Part shown: positions 8,293 through 16,823 of the stretch, one piece after another
Numbering within the stretch: the stretch's first letter is position 1
How the letters are laid out: each line of letters begins with the position of its first letter
Origin: DASQDT01 sp036380435
GTDB lineage: Bacteria; Acidobacteriota; Blastocatellia; Pyrinomonadales; Pyrinomonadaceae
Length of the DNA: 25,901 bases
Reading direction: 5' to 3'
Assembly (NCBI GenBank): GCA_036380435.1
Contig: DASVES010000451.1
Coordinates: 1-25,901, forward strand
The notes under the pieces: model-generated
What the model saw: the letters and a program-made list of their open reading frames with translations, nothing else
Database searches by the model: none
What the model was told of the DNA's origin: nothing
Position numbers and translations under genes: made by a program

Positions 8293-8547
8293 TCACTTCC
8301 CGGCGGAGAAGGCGGGCGCGGGCGGGCGGGCGGCCCACGGCGCCGTGAGGCCGAGCTGTCCGAGCAGCGCCGAGTAGTTGTTGCGGAACTCCTCCGAGCG
8401 CCGCTGGTGCTCGCGCACCCAGCCCGAGACCACGTCTTTGGCCTCGCGCGCGGCCCCGGTAGCGGTCGCGGGGCGCGCTTCGACGGGCGCCGCCGCCTCA
8501 TCTCTCAGCCCCCGTTTGACGATGCGTACTCGTTTTTCGTGTTCCAC
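8293..8547 (-). CDS. Small conserved-looking protein of unknown function, GTG start
   Basis: An 84-residue protein I do not recognise. The start is GTG at 8547, set by a perfect GGAGGTG seven bases upstream; the frame is open to 8598 but that start has no ribosome site. The N-terminus is strongly basic (EHEKRVRIVKRGLRDE), a Pro/Ala linker follows, and residues about 34-65 are predicted to be helical, with a FRNNYSALLGQLG segment. The C-terminal 20 residues are Ala/Pro-rich. There is no signal peptide or membrane segment. It is divergent from the ECF sigma gene, with 186 bases between the two starts, and lies upstream of the aminopeptidase P gene (141-base gap). A role in nucleic-acid or protein binding is possible from the charge but is not shown. 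Confidence 0.65.
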   Translation of the reverse strand: MEHEKRVRIVKRGLRDEAAAPVEARPATATGAAREAKDVVSGWVREHQRRSEEFRNNYSALLGQLGLTAPWAARPPAPAFSAGK

Positions 8548-8654
8548 GGTTTTCCACCTCCGACAAACAACGCGTAGGCCGGCGGCAAAAGGGATCAACC
8601 ACGGGGGCGATTTTTTTCGGGTGAACGATTTTCGCGAATGGCGGGCGGGCGAAA

Positions 8655-8683
8655 TTGATAAGGCCCGACGCGTCGTCTATACT
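8655..8683 (+). promoter_or_regulatory. Strong sigma70-type promoter of the ECF sigma gene
   Basis: TTGATA (8655-8660) and TATACT (8678-8683) are separated by exactly 17 bases, matching 5/6 positions of each consensus hexamer. Transcription would begin near 8690, about 44 bases before the GTG start at 8734. Because the promoter overlaps the TTG at 8683, that longer start can be dismissed. Confidence 0.75.
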
Positions 8684-8733
8684 TGCCGCCGTATCCTCGA
8701 TACGCGTCGCATTTAAATGTCGAAAGTTCCCCC

Positions 8734-9306
8734 GTGCCCACGTCGTCGCAGCATGAAGTAACACGGCTGCTCTTGCGCCTCACCGAGGGCGAGAGCACGG
8801 CCCTCGAAGACCTGCTGCCGCTCGTCTACGCCGAGCTGCGGCGGCTCGCCGCCAGCTATCTGCGGCGCGAGCGCGTCGGCCACACTCTCCAGCCCACCGC
8901 CCTCGTCCACGAGGCGTACATCCGGCTCATCGACCAGACGCAGGTGCGCTGGCAGAACCGCGCGCACTTCTTCGGCGTGGCCGCGCAGATGATGCGCCGC
9001 ATCCTCGTCGATTACGCGCGCTCTCAGCAGGCCGAGAAGCGCGGCGGCGAGTTTCAGAAGCTCTCGCTCGACGAGCGCATCGACGTGTCGGGACAAGACC
9101 GTGACCTCGACTTAGTCGCACTCGACGACGCCCTCAACCGCCTCGCCGAGATCGACCCGCAGAAGTCGAAGATCGTGGAGATGCGCTTCTTCGGCGGCCT
9201 CTCCGTCGAGGAGACGGCCGAGGTCCTGGGCGTCAGCGTCCCCACCGTCAAGCGCCACTGGCGCATGGCGAAGGCATGGCTCTACGGAGAAATAAAGAAA
9301 ACGTGA
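8734..9306 (+). CDS. ECF-type RNA polymerase sigma factor (TIGR02999 / Sigma70_ECF family)
   Basis: A 190-residue extracytoplasmic-function sigma factor of the kind abundant in Acidobacteria and Planctomycetes. Region 2 spans about residues 24-98, with the family signature GHTLQPTALVHEAYIRL and then HFFGVAAQMMRRILVDYAR. Region 4 spans about 132-188, with a helix-turn-helix at VEETAEVLGVSVPTVKRHWR. Start GTG 8734 gives the usual family length. It has only a weak ribosome site, but the -10 box at 8678-8683 excludes the longer TTG start. The stop codon lies inside the left arm of a long hairpin, and the next gene downstream on the same strand is a giant Ser/Thr kinase. No anti-sigma gene is adjacent. 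Some ECF sigma factors are switched on by a partner Ser/Thr kinase, and this arrangement fits that mode (inference). Confidence 0.93.
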   Translation: MPTSSQHEVTRLLLRLTEGESTALEDLLPLVYAELRRLAASYLRRERVGHTLQPTALVHEAYIRLIDQTQVRWQNRAHFFGVAAQMMRRILVDYARSQQAEKRGGEFQKLSLDERIDVSGQDRDLDLVALDDALNRLAEIDPQKSKIVEMRFFGGLSVEETAEVLGVSVPTVKRHWRMAKAWLYGEIKKT

Positions 9307-9416
9307 TAAGTGATGAGTGATAAGTGATAAGAAAGAAAAGAAGCTGTTAGCTGTTGGCTGTTAGCTAACAGCTATAAGCTAATAGCTCTTATCACTTATC
9401 ACTCATCACTTATCAC
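9303..9416. repeat. 114-nt hairpin between sigma factor and kinase genes
   Basis: The outer arms 9303-9332 and 9387-9416 are perfect 30-bp inverted repeats, each made of GTGATAAGT-like units. The inner part (9342-9387) is a second, imperfect palindrome built from AGCTGTT/AGCTAAT-like units around the centre TTAGCTAA at 9361-9368. A 9-base purine stretch (9333-9341) bulges from the left side. The left arm includes the stop codon of the sigma gene (9304-9306). The right arm ends eight bases before the kinase ATG. It could reduce readthrough, stabilise one half of the message or hide the kinase start. Confidence 0.95.
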
Positions 9417-9424
9417 TCCTAGCA

Positions 9425-12400
9425 ATGACCCCCGAACGCTGGAAGAGAGTCGAAGAGGTTTTTCAGGCGGCGCTGGATTTGCCGGCCGGCGAGCGGCAGG
9501 GGTTTGTCGCGAAGGCGTGCGCCGCAGACGGCGAGCTGCGCTCACAGGTCGAGGCGCTGGTCGAGCAGTACGAAGCGGCGGGCGACTTCATCGAGGAGCC
9601 GGCCGTGGCGGTGACGGGCCTGCGCGCGGGCGGCGACGCCGTGACGAACCCCGTCACGGGCGGCTTCGTCGATCCGGCTCTCGGCCGGCGCATCGGCGCT
9701 TACCGCATCGCCCGCGAGATCGGCCGCGGCGGCATGGGGGCCGTCTATCTGGCCGAGCGCGCCGACTCGGAGTTTCGCCGCCGCGTCGCCATCAAGCTCA
9801 TCAAGCGCGGGATGGACACCGACTTCATCCTCCGCCGCTTCCGCAACGAACGCCAGATTCTCGCCACGCTCGACCATCCCTACATCGCCCGCCTGCTCGA
9901 CGGCGGCACCACGGACGACGGCCTGCCCTACTTCGTCATGGAGTACATCGAGGGCCTGCCCGTCTACCGCTTCTGCGACGAGCAGAAGCTGACGACGCCC
10001 GAGCGTCTCCGTCTCTTCCGACACGTCTGCGACGCCGTCCACTACGCGCACCGGCAGCTCGTCATCCACCGCGACATCAAGCCCTCGAACATCCTCGTCA
10101 CGGCCGACGGCACCCCGAAGCTTTTAGACTTCGGCATCGCCAAACTCCTCAACCCCGAACTCGCCGCCGAGATCACCATCGACCCGACGGCGACAGCCAT
10201 GCGCCTGATGACGCCCGAGTACGCCGCGCCCGAGCAGGTGCGCGGCGAGCCGGTCACGCCCGCCACGGACGTGTATGCCTTGGGCGTCTTGCTCTACGAG
10301 CTTTTGACGGGGCACCGGCCCTACCGCGTGCGCCACCGCTCGCCGGACGAGATGGCCCGCGTCGTGCGCGAGCAGGAGCCAATCGTGCCGAGCGAGCGCG
10401 TCAACAGCCCCGAAGACCTTCTGCCCGCACATCCGGCCGCCGGCGCCGACCCCGACACGCTCAGCTATCTCTACTGGAGCCGCAACGCCACGGCCGAGAG
10501 CCTGCGCCGCGAACTCTCCGGCGCGCTCGACCAGATCGTCATGAAGGCTCTGCGCAAAGCCCCCGGTGAACGCTACGTCTCGGCCGAAGAGATGCGCGAC
10601 GACATCACGCGCCACCTCGACGGACGAACGGTCGTGGCCCCGCCCGTCGCCGCGTCGTCGTCGCCCGCGCGCGCGCGCCGCCCCGCGCCGCCGGTCGCCG
10701 GCCCCGAGCCGCCGACCGGCGAGCAATCAATCGCCGTCCTCCCGCTCAAGCTGCTCGACACGGGCCGCGGCGGCGGCGACACGCGCGACGACGCCTACCT
10801 CGGAGTCGGACTCGCCGACGCGCTCATCACGCGCCTCGGCGCGTTGCGACGTTTCGCTTTGCGGCCGACAAGCTCCGTGCTGCGCTTCGGCGAGACCGAC
10901 ACCGACCCCTTCGACGCGGGCCGGCAGCTCGGCGTCAGCTTCGTCCTCGACGGCCGCATCCGCCACGCCGGCGACCGCATCCGCGTCAACGTCCAACTGC
11001 TCGACGTGCGGGCCGGCTCCGCCGTCTGGGCCGGGCAGTTCGACCAGAAGTTCACGGACGTGCTCGCGCTCGAAGACGCCATCTCGGAGCAGGTGGCCGA
11101 GGCGCTCGTCCCGCAGCTCACGGGCGGCGAACGGCTCCGTCTGCAAAAGCGCGGCACCGACAGCGCCGAGGCGCACGAAGCCTACATGCGCGGGCGCTAC
11201 CACTGGAACACCTTCACCGAAGAGGGCCTGGCCCATGCCCTCACCCACTACCACGAGGCCGTCGCCCGTGACCCGAACTACGCGCTCGCCTACGCCGGCA
11301 TCGCCGACTATTTCAACTGGCTCGGCGTCTACTCGGTGCTTCCCTTCGCCGAAACCTCAGCCGCCGCGAAGGAGGCCGCGCTCGAAGCCGTCACCCTCGA
11401 CCCCGCACTCGCCGAGGGGCACTCGGCGCTCGGCTTCGCACGCCTCACGCACGACTTCGAGTGGCGGCCTTCGGAAGCGGATCACCGGCGCGCGCTGGAT
11501 TTGAACCCGAACTATGCGACGGGGCGTGTCTGGTACGGCTACCAGCTCATGATGGAGGGCCGTTTCGAGGAGTCCAACGCCGAGGTGCGCCGCGCGCTGG
11601 AGATCGACCCGCTCTCGGCCATCAACGTCCACGCGCTCACCTGGTGCTACTACAACTGGCGGCGCTACGACGAAAGCATCCCCCTCGCCCGCCGCCTCAT
11701 CGCCCTTGAGCCGCGCAACGGCATCGGCCACCTCTACCTCGGCCACGTCCTCGTCATGTCGGGCGAGCACGAGGAGTCGATCTCGGAGTCTCTGCGGGCC
11801 GTCGAGATATTCGGTCGCACGCCTTACGCGCTCTCGTGGCTGGCGATGGCCTACGGCCGCGTGGGGCGTCCCGAAGAAGCACGCGCCGTACTCACAGAGG
11901 TCGAGGCGATGGCCGAACAGCGCCACGTCTCGCCCTACCTGCTCGCACTCGCCTACTGCAATCTGGGGGAGCGCGAGCGCGCCCTCGAACTCTTAGAGCA
12001 GGCGTGCTCGACCCGCGATGCGTGGCTCGTCTGGCTCGGCGTCGAGCCGCAGCTCGACCCCCTGCGCTCTGACCCGCGCTTCGCCGAGCTGTTGCGGCGG
12101 ACGAAGAATCCGGCCGCCGCCCGCCACGCCTCGACCGTCGCCGCCGCCGCGCATCGCCGGCACGAAGACGACGCCGCGCCGGCGCAGAAGTCAATCGCCG
12201 TCCTCCCCTTGCGTCTCGTCAGCCCGACTTCGGGGAGCGGCACGGGCGACGAGTATCTCGGCGTGGGTCTGGCCGACGCGCTTATCACGCGCCTGTCGAA
12301 CATCCGGCAGATCGCCGTGCGCCCCACGTCGAGCGTCCTGCGCTATCAGGGCGACGACCTCGACCCGCTCGCGGCCGGCCGCGAGTTGGGGGCCGACTAC

Positions 12401-15400
12401 GTCGTCGCCGGCACCGTCCGCGTCGCCGGCGAGCGCATCCGCGTCAGCGCGCAACTGCTCGCCGTCGCCGACGGCCAGACGCGCTGGGCCGGTAACTTCG
12501 ACGAGAACTATTCGGACGTGCTGCAACTCGAAGACTCGATCTCCGGGCAAGTGGCCGACGCCATCATCCCGCAGTTGACCACGGAGGAGCGCCTCCGTCT
12601 CGGCAAGCGCGGCACCGATAACGCCGAGGCTTACGAGTCGTACATGCGCGGGCGCTACCACTGGAACTCTTTTACGGAGGAGGGCTTCGCCAAGGCGCTC
12701 GTCTGCTACAACCGCGCCATCGCCCTCGACCCCGACTACGCGCTCGCGCACGCCGGCGTCGCCGACTATTACAATCTGCTCGGCGTCTATGCCGTGCTGC
12801 CCTTCGCCGAAACCTCGGCCGCCGCGAAAGAGTCGGCGCTCAAGGCCGTCGCCTTAGACCCCGCGCTCGCCGAAGGCTACGCCGCGCTCGGCTTCAGTGT
12901 GCTCTGCCACGACTTCGACTGGGAGGGGGCCGAGCGACACCTGCGCCACGCCCTCGAACTCAACTCCAACTACCCGACGGGCCGCCTCTGGTACGGCTAC
13001 GTGCTCGGACTTTCGGGCCGCCACGACGAGGCGCTGGCGCACATGCGCCGCTTCCTCCAGCTCGACACGCTCACACCCATCGGCTACAACTCCCGCGCCT
13101 GGGTCAACTTCTACGCGCGCCGCTTCGACGAGAGCGTCGCGGCCGCGCGCGACCTCTCGCGGCGCGAGCCGGACTACGGCATGGGGCAGGTCTTCCTGTG
13201 CCTCGTGCTCACACAGACCGGCAACTACGACGAGGCCGTCGCGGCGGGCCAAAGAGCCGTCGAGCTGCTCGGCCGCAGCCCCTACTCGCTCGTCTGGCTC
13301 GCCTCGGCCTATGCTGCCTCGGGGCGGCGCGAGGAGGCGCACGCGCTGCTCGCCGAAATCCGCGAGATGTCGGCCACGCGCCACGTCTCGCCCTACCTGC
13401 TCGCGATGGTCTACTGCAATCTGGGCGAACACGAGCGCGCTGTTGTGGAGCTTGAGCGCGCGTGCCAGATGCGCGACGGCCGTCTCGCTTGGCTCGGCGT
13501 CGATCCGCAGTTCGACCCCGTGCGCGCCGACCCACGCGTCGGCGAACTCCTGCGCCGCACGCACAACCCGCTCGCGCCGCCGCGACACCTCCTCCAGTCG
13601 GCCGCCGCCGAGACCGCCTACAGCTCCGGGGCGCCGCGCTCGGGCGAGCGCGGCACGGGCGACCTCGCGGGCGCGAAGTCCGTCGCCGTCCTCCCGCTCA
13701 AGGTGTTCAGCACCGGGGGCGCCGTTGATACGGGCGACGAATATCTCGGCGTCGGACTCGCCGACGCGCTCGTCACGCGCCTCTCCAGCGTCCAACGTAT
13801 CGTCGTGCGCCCCACGTCGAGCGTCCTGCGCTACCGCAGCGGCGACCTCGACCCGCTCGCGGCCGGGCGCGAGTTGAACGTCGATTACGTCGTGGACGGA
13901 AACGTCCGCCGACTCGGCGACCGCATCCGCGTCACCGCGCAACTGCTCGACGTGCGCGAGGGCGCAACGCGCTGGGCCGGTCGCTTCGACAAGAGCGCGG
14001 CCGACGTGCTCCAGCTCGAAGACTCGATCTCCGAACTCGTGGCCGAGGCGCTCGTCCCGCGCCTCACCGGCGACGAGCGCCAGCAGCTCGAAAAGCGCGG
14101 CACCGACAGCCCCGCCGCCTACGAAGCCTACCTGCGCGGGCGCTTCCACTGGAACATCTTCACCGAGGAGGCCTTCGCGCAGGCGCTCGAATACTACAAC
14201 CGCGCCATCCAGATCGACCCCGCCTACGCGCTCGCCCACGCGGCCATCGCCGACTACTACAACTTCGTCGGCGTCCTCTGCATGATGCCCTTCTCCGAGG
14301 CCACGGCCGCCGCGCGTGCGTCGGCGCTACGCGCGCTGGAGTTAGACCCCACGCTCGCCGAAGCCTACTCCGCCCTCGGCCTCGCCTCCGTCTGCTACGA
14401 CTTCGACTGGACGGGCGCCGAGACCAACCACCAGCGCAGCGTCGAGCTAAATCCGAACAACGCGACCGGCCACCAGTGGTACAGCTTCTACCTCCAGATG
14501 GCCGGGCGCTTCGACGAGGCCGTCGCCGAGATGCACCGCGCGCAGGAGATCGACCCGCTCTCCTCGCTCATCATGCACTCACTCGCCTGGTGCTTCTACC
14601 ACGCGCGCCGCTTCGACGAATCGCTGGCCGCCTACCACAATCTCGTCAAGGCCGTGCCCAACTACCCTTACGGCCTCGTCACCTACAGCGAGGCGCTCCG
14701 CCACGTCGGCCGGCACGACGAGGCCGTCGCCGCCGCCCAAAGAGCAGTCGAGCTGACGCGCGACGCGCCGTTCTACCTCACCTTCCTCGCCGCCGCCCTC
14801 GCCGCCGCCGGGCGCAAGGAGGAGGCGCGCGACGCGCTCCGCCGGCTCGAAGAAATGTCGCGCGCCGGGCGCTACGTCTCGCCCTACATGCTCTCGTTCG
14901 TCCACGTCCGTTTGGGCGAGCGCGAGCGAGCGCTTGAGCTTTTGGAGAAGGCTTACGAGATTGTTGACGGCTGGCTCGTCTGGATGGGCGTTGACCCGGA
15001 ACTCGACCCGCTGCGCGGCGACCCACGCTTCGACTCTCTGCTGCGGCGCACGGAGAACCCGGCCGCGGCGCGTCTCAGGCGGGAGCGGCCCGTGCGCCGC
15101 GCCGAAGACACGACGGGCGGCGGGCGCGACACCGGCGCCACCTCCGCACAGGGCGCGCCCGCGCCCCCCGTCCGGCCGCGAATGACGGACGACGACGAGG
15201 CCCAACAGCTCTACGTGGCCGGTCGCTACTACGCGACGCGGCGCACGGCCGAAGGACTCCGACAGGCCATTGAAAGACTGGAGCGCGCCGTCGAGCGCGA
15301 CCCGCAATTCGCGCTCGCCCACTCGGAGCTGGCCGACTGCTACGCGCTGCTCAACTGGTACGTCGAACCGCCGCCTGCCGACGCGTGGGATCAGGCGCTT

Positions 15401-16195
15401 CGTTATGCACTTCGCGCCGTCGAAGCGGATGAGACTCTGGCCGAGGCGCACGCCTCGCTCGGCTTCGTCAAGCTCCACTACGAGCGCGACTGGCCGGGGG
15501 CCGAAGCCGAGCTTCGGCGCGCCATCGAGCTGCGGCCCGACAACCCGGCCGCGCGCCGCTGGTACGCCTTCACGCTCGCCGCCATGGGCCGCCACGACGA
15601 GGCCGTCGCCGAGATCGAGCAGGCGCGTGAGCTTTCGCCCCGCTCACCCGTCATCGCCACGGCCGTCGCCAACGTCCTCTTCCTCGCGCGCCGCTTCGAC
15701 GAGGCCATCGAGCAGTGCGCTCGTGCGCTCGAACTCGATCCCGGCTCCGTGGCCGCCCACGTCATCCTGCGCTGGTCTTACGAGCACCGCGGCCTCGCCG
15801 AAGAGGCGCTTGCCACCTTCGAGCAGGAACGCGTCTTCGCCGGCGACACGCCGACCACGCGCGCCAAGCGCGCGCACGTCCTCGCCGCCACGGGCCGAAA
15901 GATGGAGGCCCGCGAAATCCTGCGTGGCCTGCTCGCCAACCGCGCCGAGCAGCGCGTCACGGCCTACGAGCTGGCCGTCATTTGTTCTCTGCTTAATGAA
16001 CGCGATCAGGCTTTTGAATTCTTAGCCGAGGCCGAGCGCGAGCACGCCGTCGGCTACACCTTCGTCCGCGTCGATCCGCACCTCGACAACCTGCGCGGCG
16101 ACCCACGCTTCGCCGCGCTGCTCGGACGCACCGGCAACCTCGCGGCCCCCGCCCCCCACGAGTTGCCCGCACCCGTCGAGACGGACGGCGATTGA
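9425..16195 (+). CDS. Giant Ser/Thr protein kinase with three TolB-like/TPR modules and a fourth TPR block
   Basis: A 2256-residue protein. Residues 1-60 are the helical leader typical of acidobacterial kinases (MTPERWKRVEEVF). The kinase domain covers about 93-397: glycine loop GRGGMGAVY (100-108), Lys124, Glu142, HRDIKP with Asp217, DFG 235-237 and APE 268-270, so all catalytic residues are present. A Pro/Ala linker follows, with no membrane helix, so the protein is probably cytoplasmic. Then come modules of a TolB/FlgO-like domain (SIAVLPL ... GVGLADALITRL ... RPTSSVLR) and several TPR repeats. The modules begin at residues 435, 923 and 1419. A fourth TPR block without the TolB-like part begins near 1925. 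Blocks end with recurring VSPYLLA and DPRFxxLLRRT motifs. Acidobacterial kinases of this type usually carry one such module. No Shine-Dalgarno is visible before ATG 9425. The likely role is sensing or scaffolding through TPRs and phosphorylating the upstream sigma factor (inference). Confidence 0.92.
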   Translation: MTPERWKRVEEVFQAALDLPAGERQGFVAKACAADGELRSQVEALVEQYEAAGDFIEEPAVAVTGLRAGGDAVTNPVTGGFVDPALGRRIGAYRIAREIGRGGMGAVYLAERADSEFRRRVAIKLIKRGMDTDFILRRFRNERQILATLDHPYIARLLDGGTTDDGLPYFVMEYIEGLPVYRFCDEQKLTTPERLRLFRHVCDAVHYAHRQLVIHRDIKPSNILVTADGTPKLLDFGIAKLLNPELAAEITIDPTATAMRLMTPEYAAPEQVRGEPVTPATDVYALGVLLYELLTGHRPYRVRHRSPDEMARVVREQEPIVPSERVNSPEDLLPAHPAAGADPDTLSYLYWSRNATAESLRRELSGALDQIVMKALRKAPGERYVSAEEMRDDITRHLDGRTVVAPPVAASSSPARARRPAPPVAGPEPPTGEQSIAVLPLKLLDTGRGGGDTRDDAYLGVGLADALITRLGALRRFALRPTSSVLRFGETDTDPFDAGRQLGVSFVLDGRIRHAGDRIRVNVQLLDVRAGSAVWAGQFDQKFTDVLALEDAISEQVAEALVPQLTGGERLRLQKRGTDSAEAHEAYMRGRYHWNTFTEEGLAHALTHYHEAVARDPNYALAYAGIADYFNWLGVYSVLPFAETSAAAKEAALEAVTLDPALAEGHSALGFARLTHDFEWRPSEADHRRALDLNPNYATGRVWYGYQLMMEGRFEESNAEVRRALEIDPLSAINVHALTWCYYNWRRYDESIPLARRLIALEPRNGIGHLYLGHVLVMSGEHEESISESLRAVEIFGRTPYALSWLAMAYGRVGRPEEARAVLTEVEAMAEQRHVSPYLLALAYCNLGERERALELLEQACSTRDAWLVWLGVEPQLDPLRSDPRFAELLRRTKNPAAARHASTVAAAAHRRHEDDAAPAQKSIAVLPLRLVSPTSGSGTGDEYLGVGLADALITRLSNIRQIAVRPTSSVLRYQGDDLDPLAAGRELGADYVVAGTVRVAGERIRVSAQLLAVADGQTRWAGNFDENYSDVLQLEDSISGQVADAIIPQLTTEERLRLGKRGTDNAEAYESYMRGRYHWNSFTEEGFAKALVCYNRAIALDPDYALAHAGVADYYNLLGVYAVLPFAETSAAAKESALKAVALDPALAEGYAALGFSVLCHDFDWEGAERHLRHALELNSNYPTGRLWYGYVLGLSGRHDEALAHMRRFLQLDTLTPIGYNSRAWVNFYARRFDESVAAARDLSRREPDYGMGQVFLCLVLTQTGNYDEAVAAGQRAVELLGRSPYSLVWLASAYAASGRREEAHALLAEIREMSATRHVSPYLLAMVYCNLGEHERAVVELERACQMRDGRLAWLGVDPQFDPVRADPRVGELLRRTHNPLAPPRHLLQSAAAETAYSSGAPRSGERGTGDLAGAKSVAVLPLKVFSTGGAVDTGDEYLGVGLADALVTRLSSVQRIVVRPTSSVLRYRSGDLDPLAAGRELNVDYVVDGNVRRLGDRIRVTAQLLDVREGATRWAGRFDKSAADVLQLEDSISELVAEALVPRLTGDERQQLEKRGTDSPAAYEAYLRGRFHWNIFTEEAFAQALEYYNRAIQIDPAYALAHAAIADYYNFVGVLCMMPFSEATAAARASALRALELDPTLAEAYSALGLASVCYDFDWTGAETNHQRSVELNPNNATGHQWYSFYLQMAGRFDEAVAEMHRAQEIDPLSSLIMHSLAWCFYHARRFDESLAAYHNLVKAVPNYPYGLVTYSEALRHVGRHDEAVAAAQRAVELTRDAPFYLTFLAAALAAAGRKEEARDALRRLEEMSRAGRYVSPYMLSFVHVRLGERERALELLEKAYEIVDGWLVWMGVDPELDPLRGDPRFDSLLRRTENPAAARLRRERPVRRAEDTTGGGRDTGATSAQGAPAPPVRPRMTDDDEAQQLYVAGRYYATRRTAEGLRQAIERLERAVERDPQFALAHSELADCYALLNWYVEPPPADAWDQALRYALRAVEADETLAEAHASLGFVKLHYERDWPGAEAELRRAIELRPDNPAARRWYAFTLAAMGRHDEAVAEIEQARELSPRSPVIATAVANVLFLARRFDEAIEQCARALELDPGSVAAHVILRWSYEHRGLAEEALATFEQERVFAGDTPTTRAKRAHVLAATGRKMEAREILRGLLANRAEQRVTAYELAVICSLLNERDQAFEFLAEAEREHAVGYTFVRVDPHLDNLRGDPRFAALLGRTGNLAAPAPHELPAPVETDGD
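10727..16150 (+). repeat. Internal tandem modules of the giant kinase gene
   Basis: Homologous coding units start at nucleotides 10727, 12191 and 13679 (the codon for S/A of S[IV]AVLPL), giving periods of 488 and 496 codons. The anchor tyrosine of the TPR part (YMRGRYHW and variants) recurs at residues 587, 1073, 1569 and 1930. The last step is only 361 codons because the fourth unit lacks the TolB-like domain. The copies differ at many residues throughout, so the expansion is old and not a duplicated read or misassembly. Confidence 0.9.
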
Positions 16196-16267
16196 TCCGC
16201 CCTTCCCCCCTTTAAGCTCGCCACCCCGCACACACACAGTGGTATGGCATAGCATTCACCAAGGAAT

Positions 16268-16342
16268 GTTTAGAGGCGGTCTGTGAGCGCCGGCTCAACC
16301 CATGCGGTGACTTGAGCCGGCGGTCACAGACCGCCTCTAAAC
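16268..16342. repeat. Inverted repeat downstream of the kinase gene, possible two-way terminator
   Basis: Arms of 31 nt (16268-16298 and 16312-16342) pair with a single mismatch around a 13-nt loop. The arm begins GTTTAGAGGCGGTCTGTGA. It lies between the convergent ends of the kinase gene (plus) and the 72-aa gene (minus), where it could stop transcription from both sides. Unlike the other elements here, its arms are not built of tandem units. Confidence 0.92.
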
Positions 16343-16376
16343 GGACGTTTGACTGAAGTGCTAACCGCTCGAAGCG

Positions 16377-16595
16377 TCAGCCCGCCGTCGAGTAGGACGC
16401 CTCATAGGCGACACGCTCGTCAGCCGCCGGCCCGAACTCCCGGCGCTCCGCCGCCTTGTGCGCCGCCCTGTACTCGAAGAAGTCGAAGGCGGCTTCGACG
16501 CCGCGCGACAGCTCGTAAGCGAATGCGTCGGACGTGAGCGCGAGCAGCAGTGCGCCCGCCGCGAGTGCGATTGTGATTACCAGTGCCGTCAACAT
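16377..16595 (-). CDS. Small membrane-anchored or exported protein, unknown function
   Basis: A 72-residue protein I do not recognise. Residues 2-25 are strongly hydrophobic (ALVITIALAAGALLLAL) and end with DAFAY, so this could be a membrane anchor or a signal peptide cleaved after AFA. The remaining 45 residues are charged and helical, with a FFEYRAAHKAAERREF stretch. A GGGGGAGAG sequence lies upstream of ATG 16595, and third codon positions are G/C-rich as in real genes here. It is convergent with the giant kinase and is followed by the inverted repeat at 16268-16342. The gap of 228 bases to the PilZ-like gene upstream holds no clear promoter. It may be an independent small gene; the call rests on codon use and the membrane segment only. 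Confidence 0.55.
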   Translation of the reverse strand: MLTALVITIALAAGALLLALTSDAFAYELSRGVEAAFDFFEYRAAHKAAERREFGPAADERVAYEASYSTAG

Positions 16596-16823
16596 CTCTC
16601 ATCTCTCCCCCAATATTTCCCGCCGCCCGGCTCGCCCGTTCGGCCTCAACTATTAACGCGCAAACCGCGGCCCGAAAGGATCACGCGCCTCGCGCTTTCA
16701 ACCACGGCCCGCCGTCTTTCGTCGCGGCCCGTGTCACGCAATGAACGACGAGCGGCAAACGTACTTGCACGCTACCATCACGTACTTGCTCCTAGCGCCG
16801 AAGCGGCAAAAGGGTTCGTCCGT

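Noticed and set aside
8683..8733. Longer sigma factor start at TTG 8683
   Set aside because: It overlaps the -10 box of a strong promoter, so it would not be transcribed.
12854..14239. Long open frames opposite the giant kinase gene (also 10124-10726 and 14579-15595)
   Set aside because: They are antisense shadows that arise from high G/C at third codon positions. Their residues are Ala/Arg/Glu-rich with no domain, and they repeat because the kinase modules repeat.
10727..16150. Assembly duplication as the source of the kinase modules
   Set aside because: The copies differ at many residues, have different linkers, and the fourth lacks a domain, which collapsed or duplicated reads would not produce.
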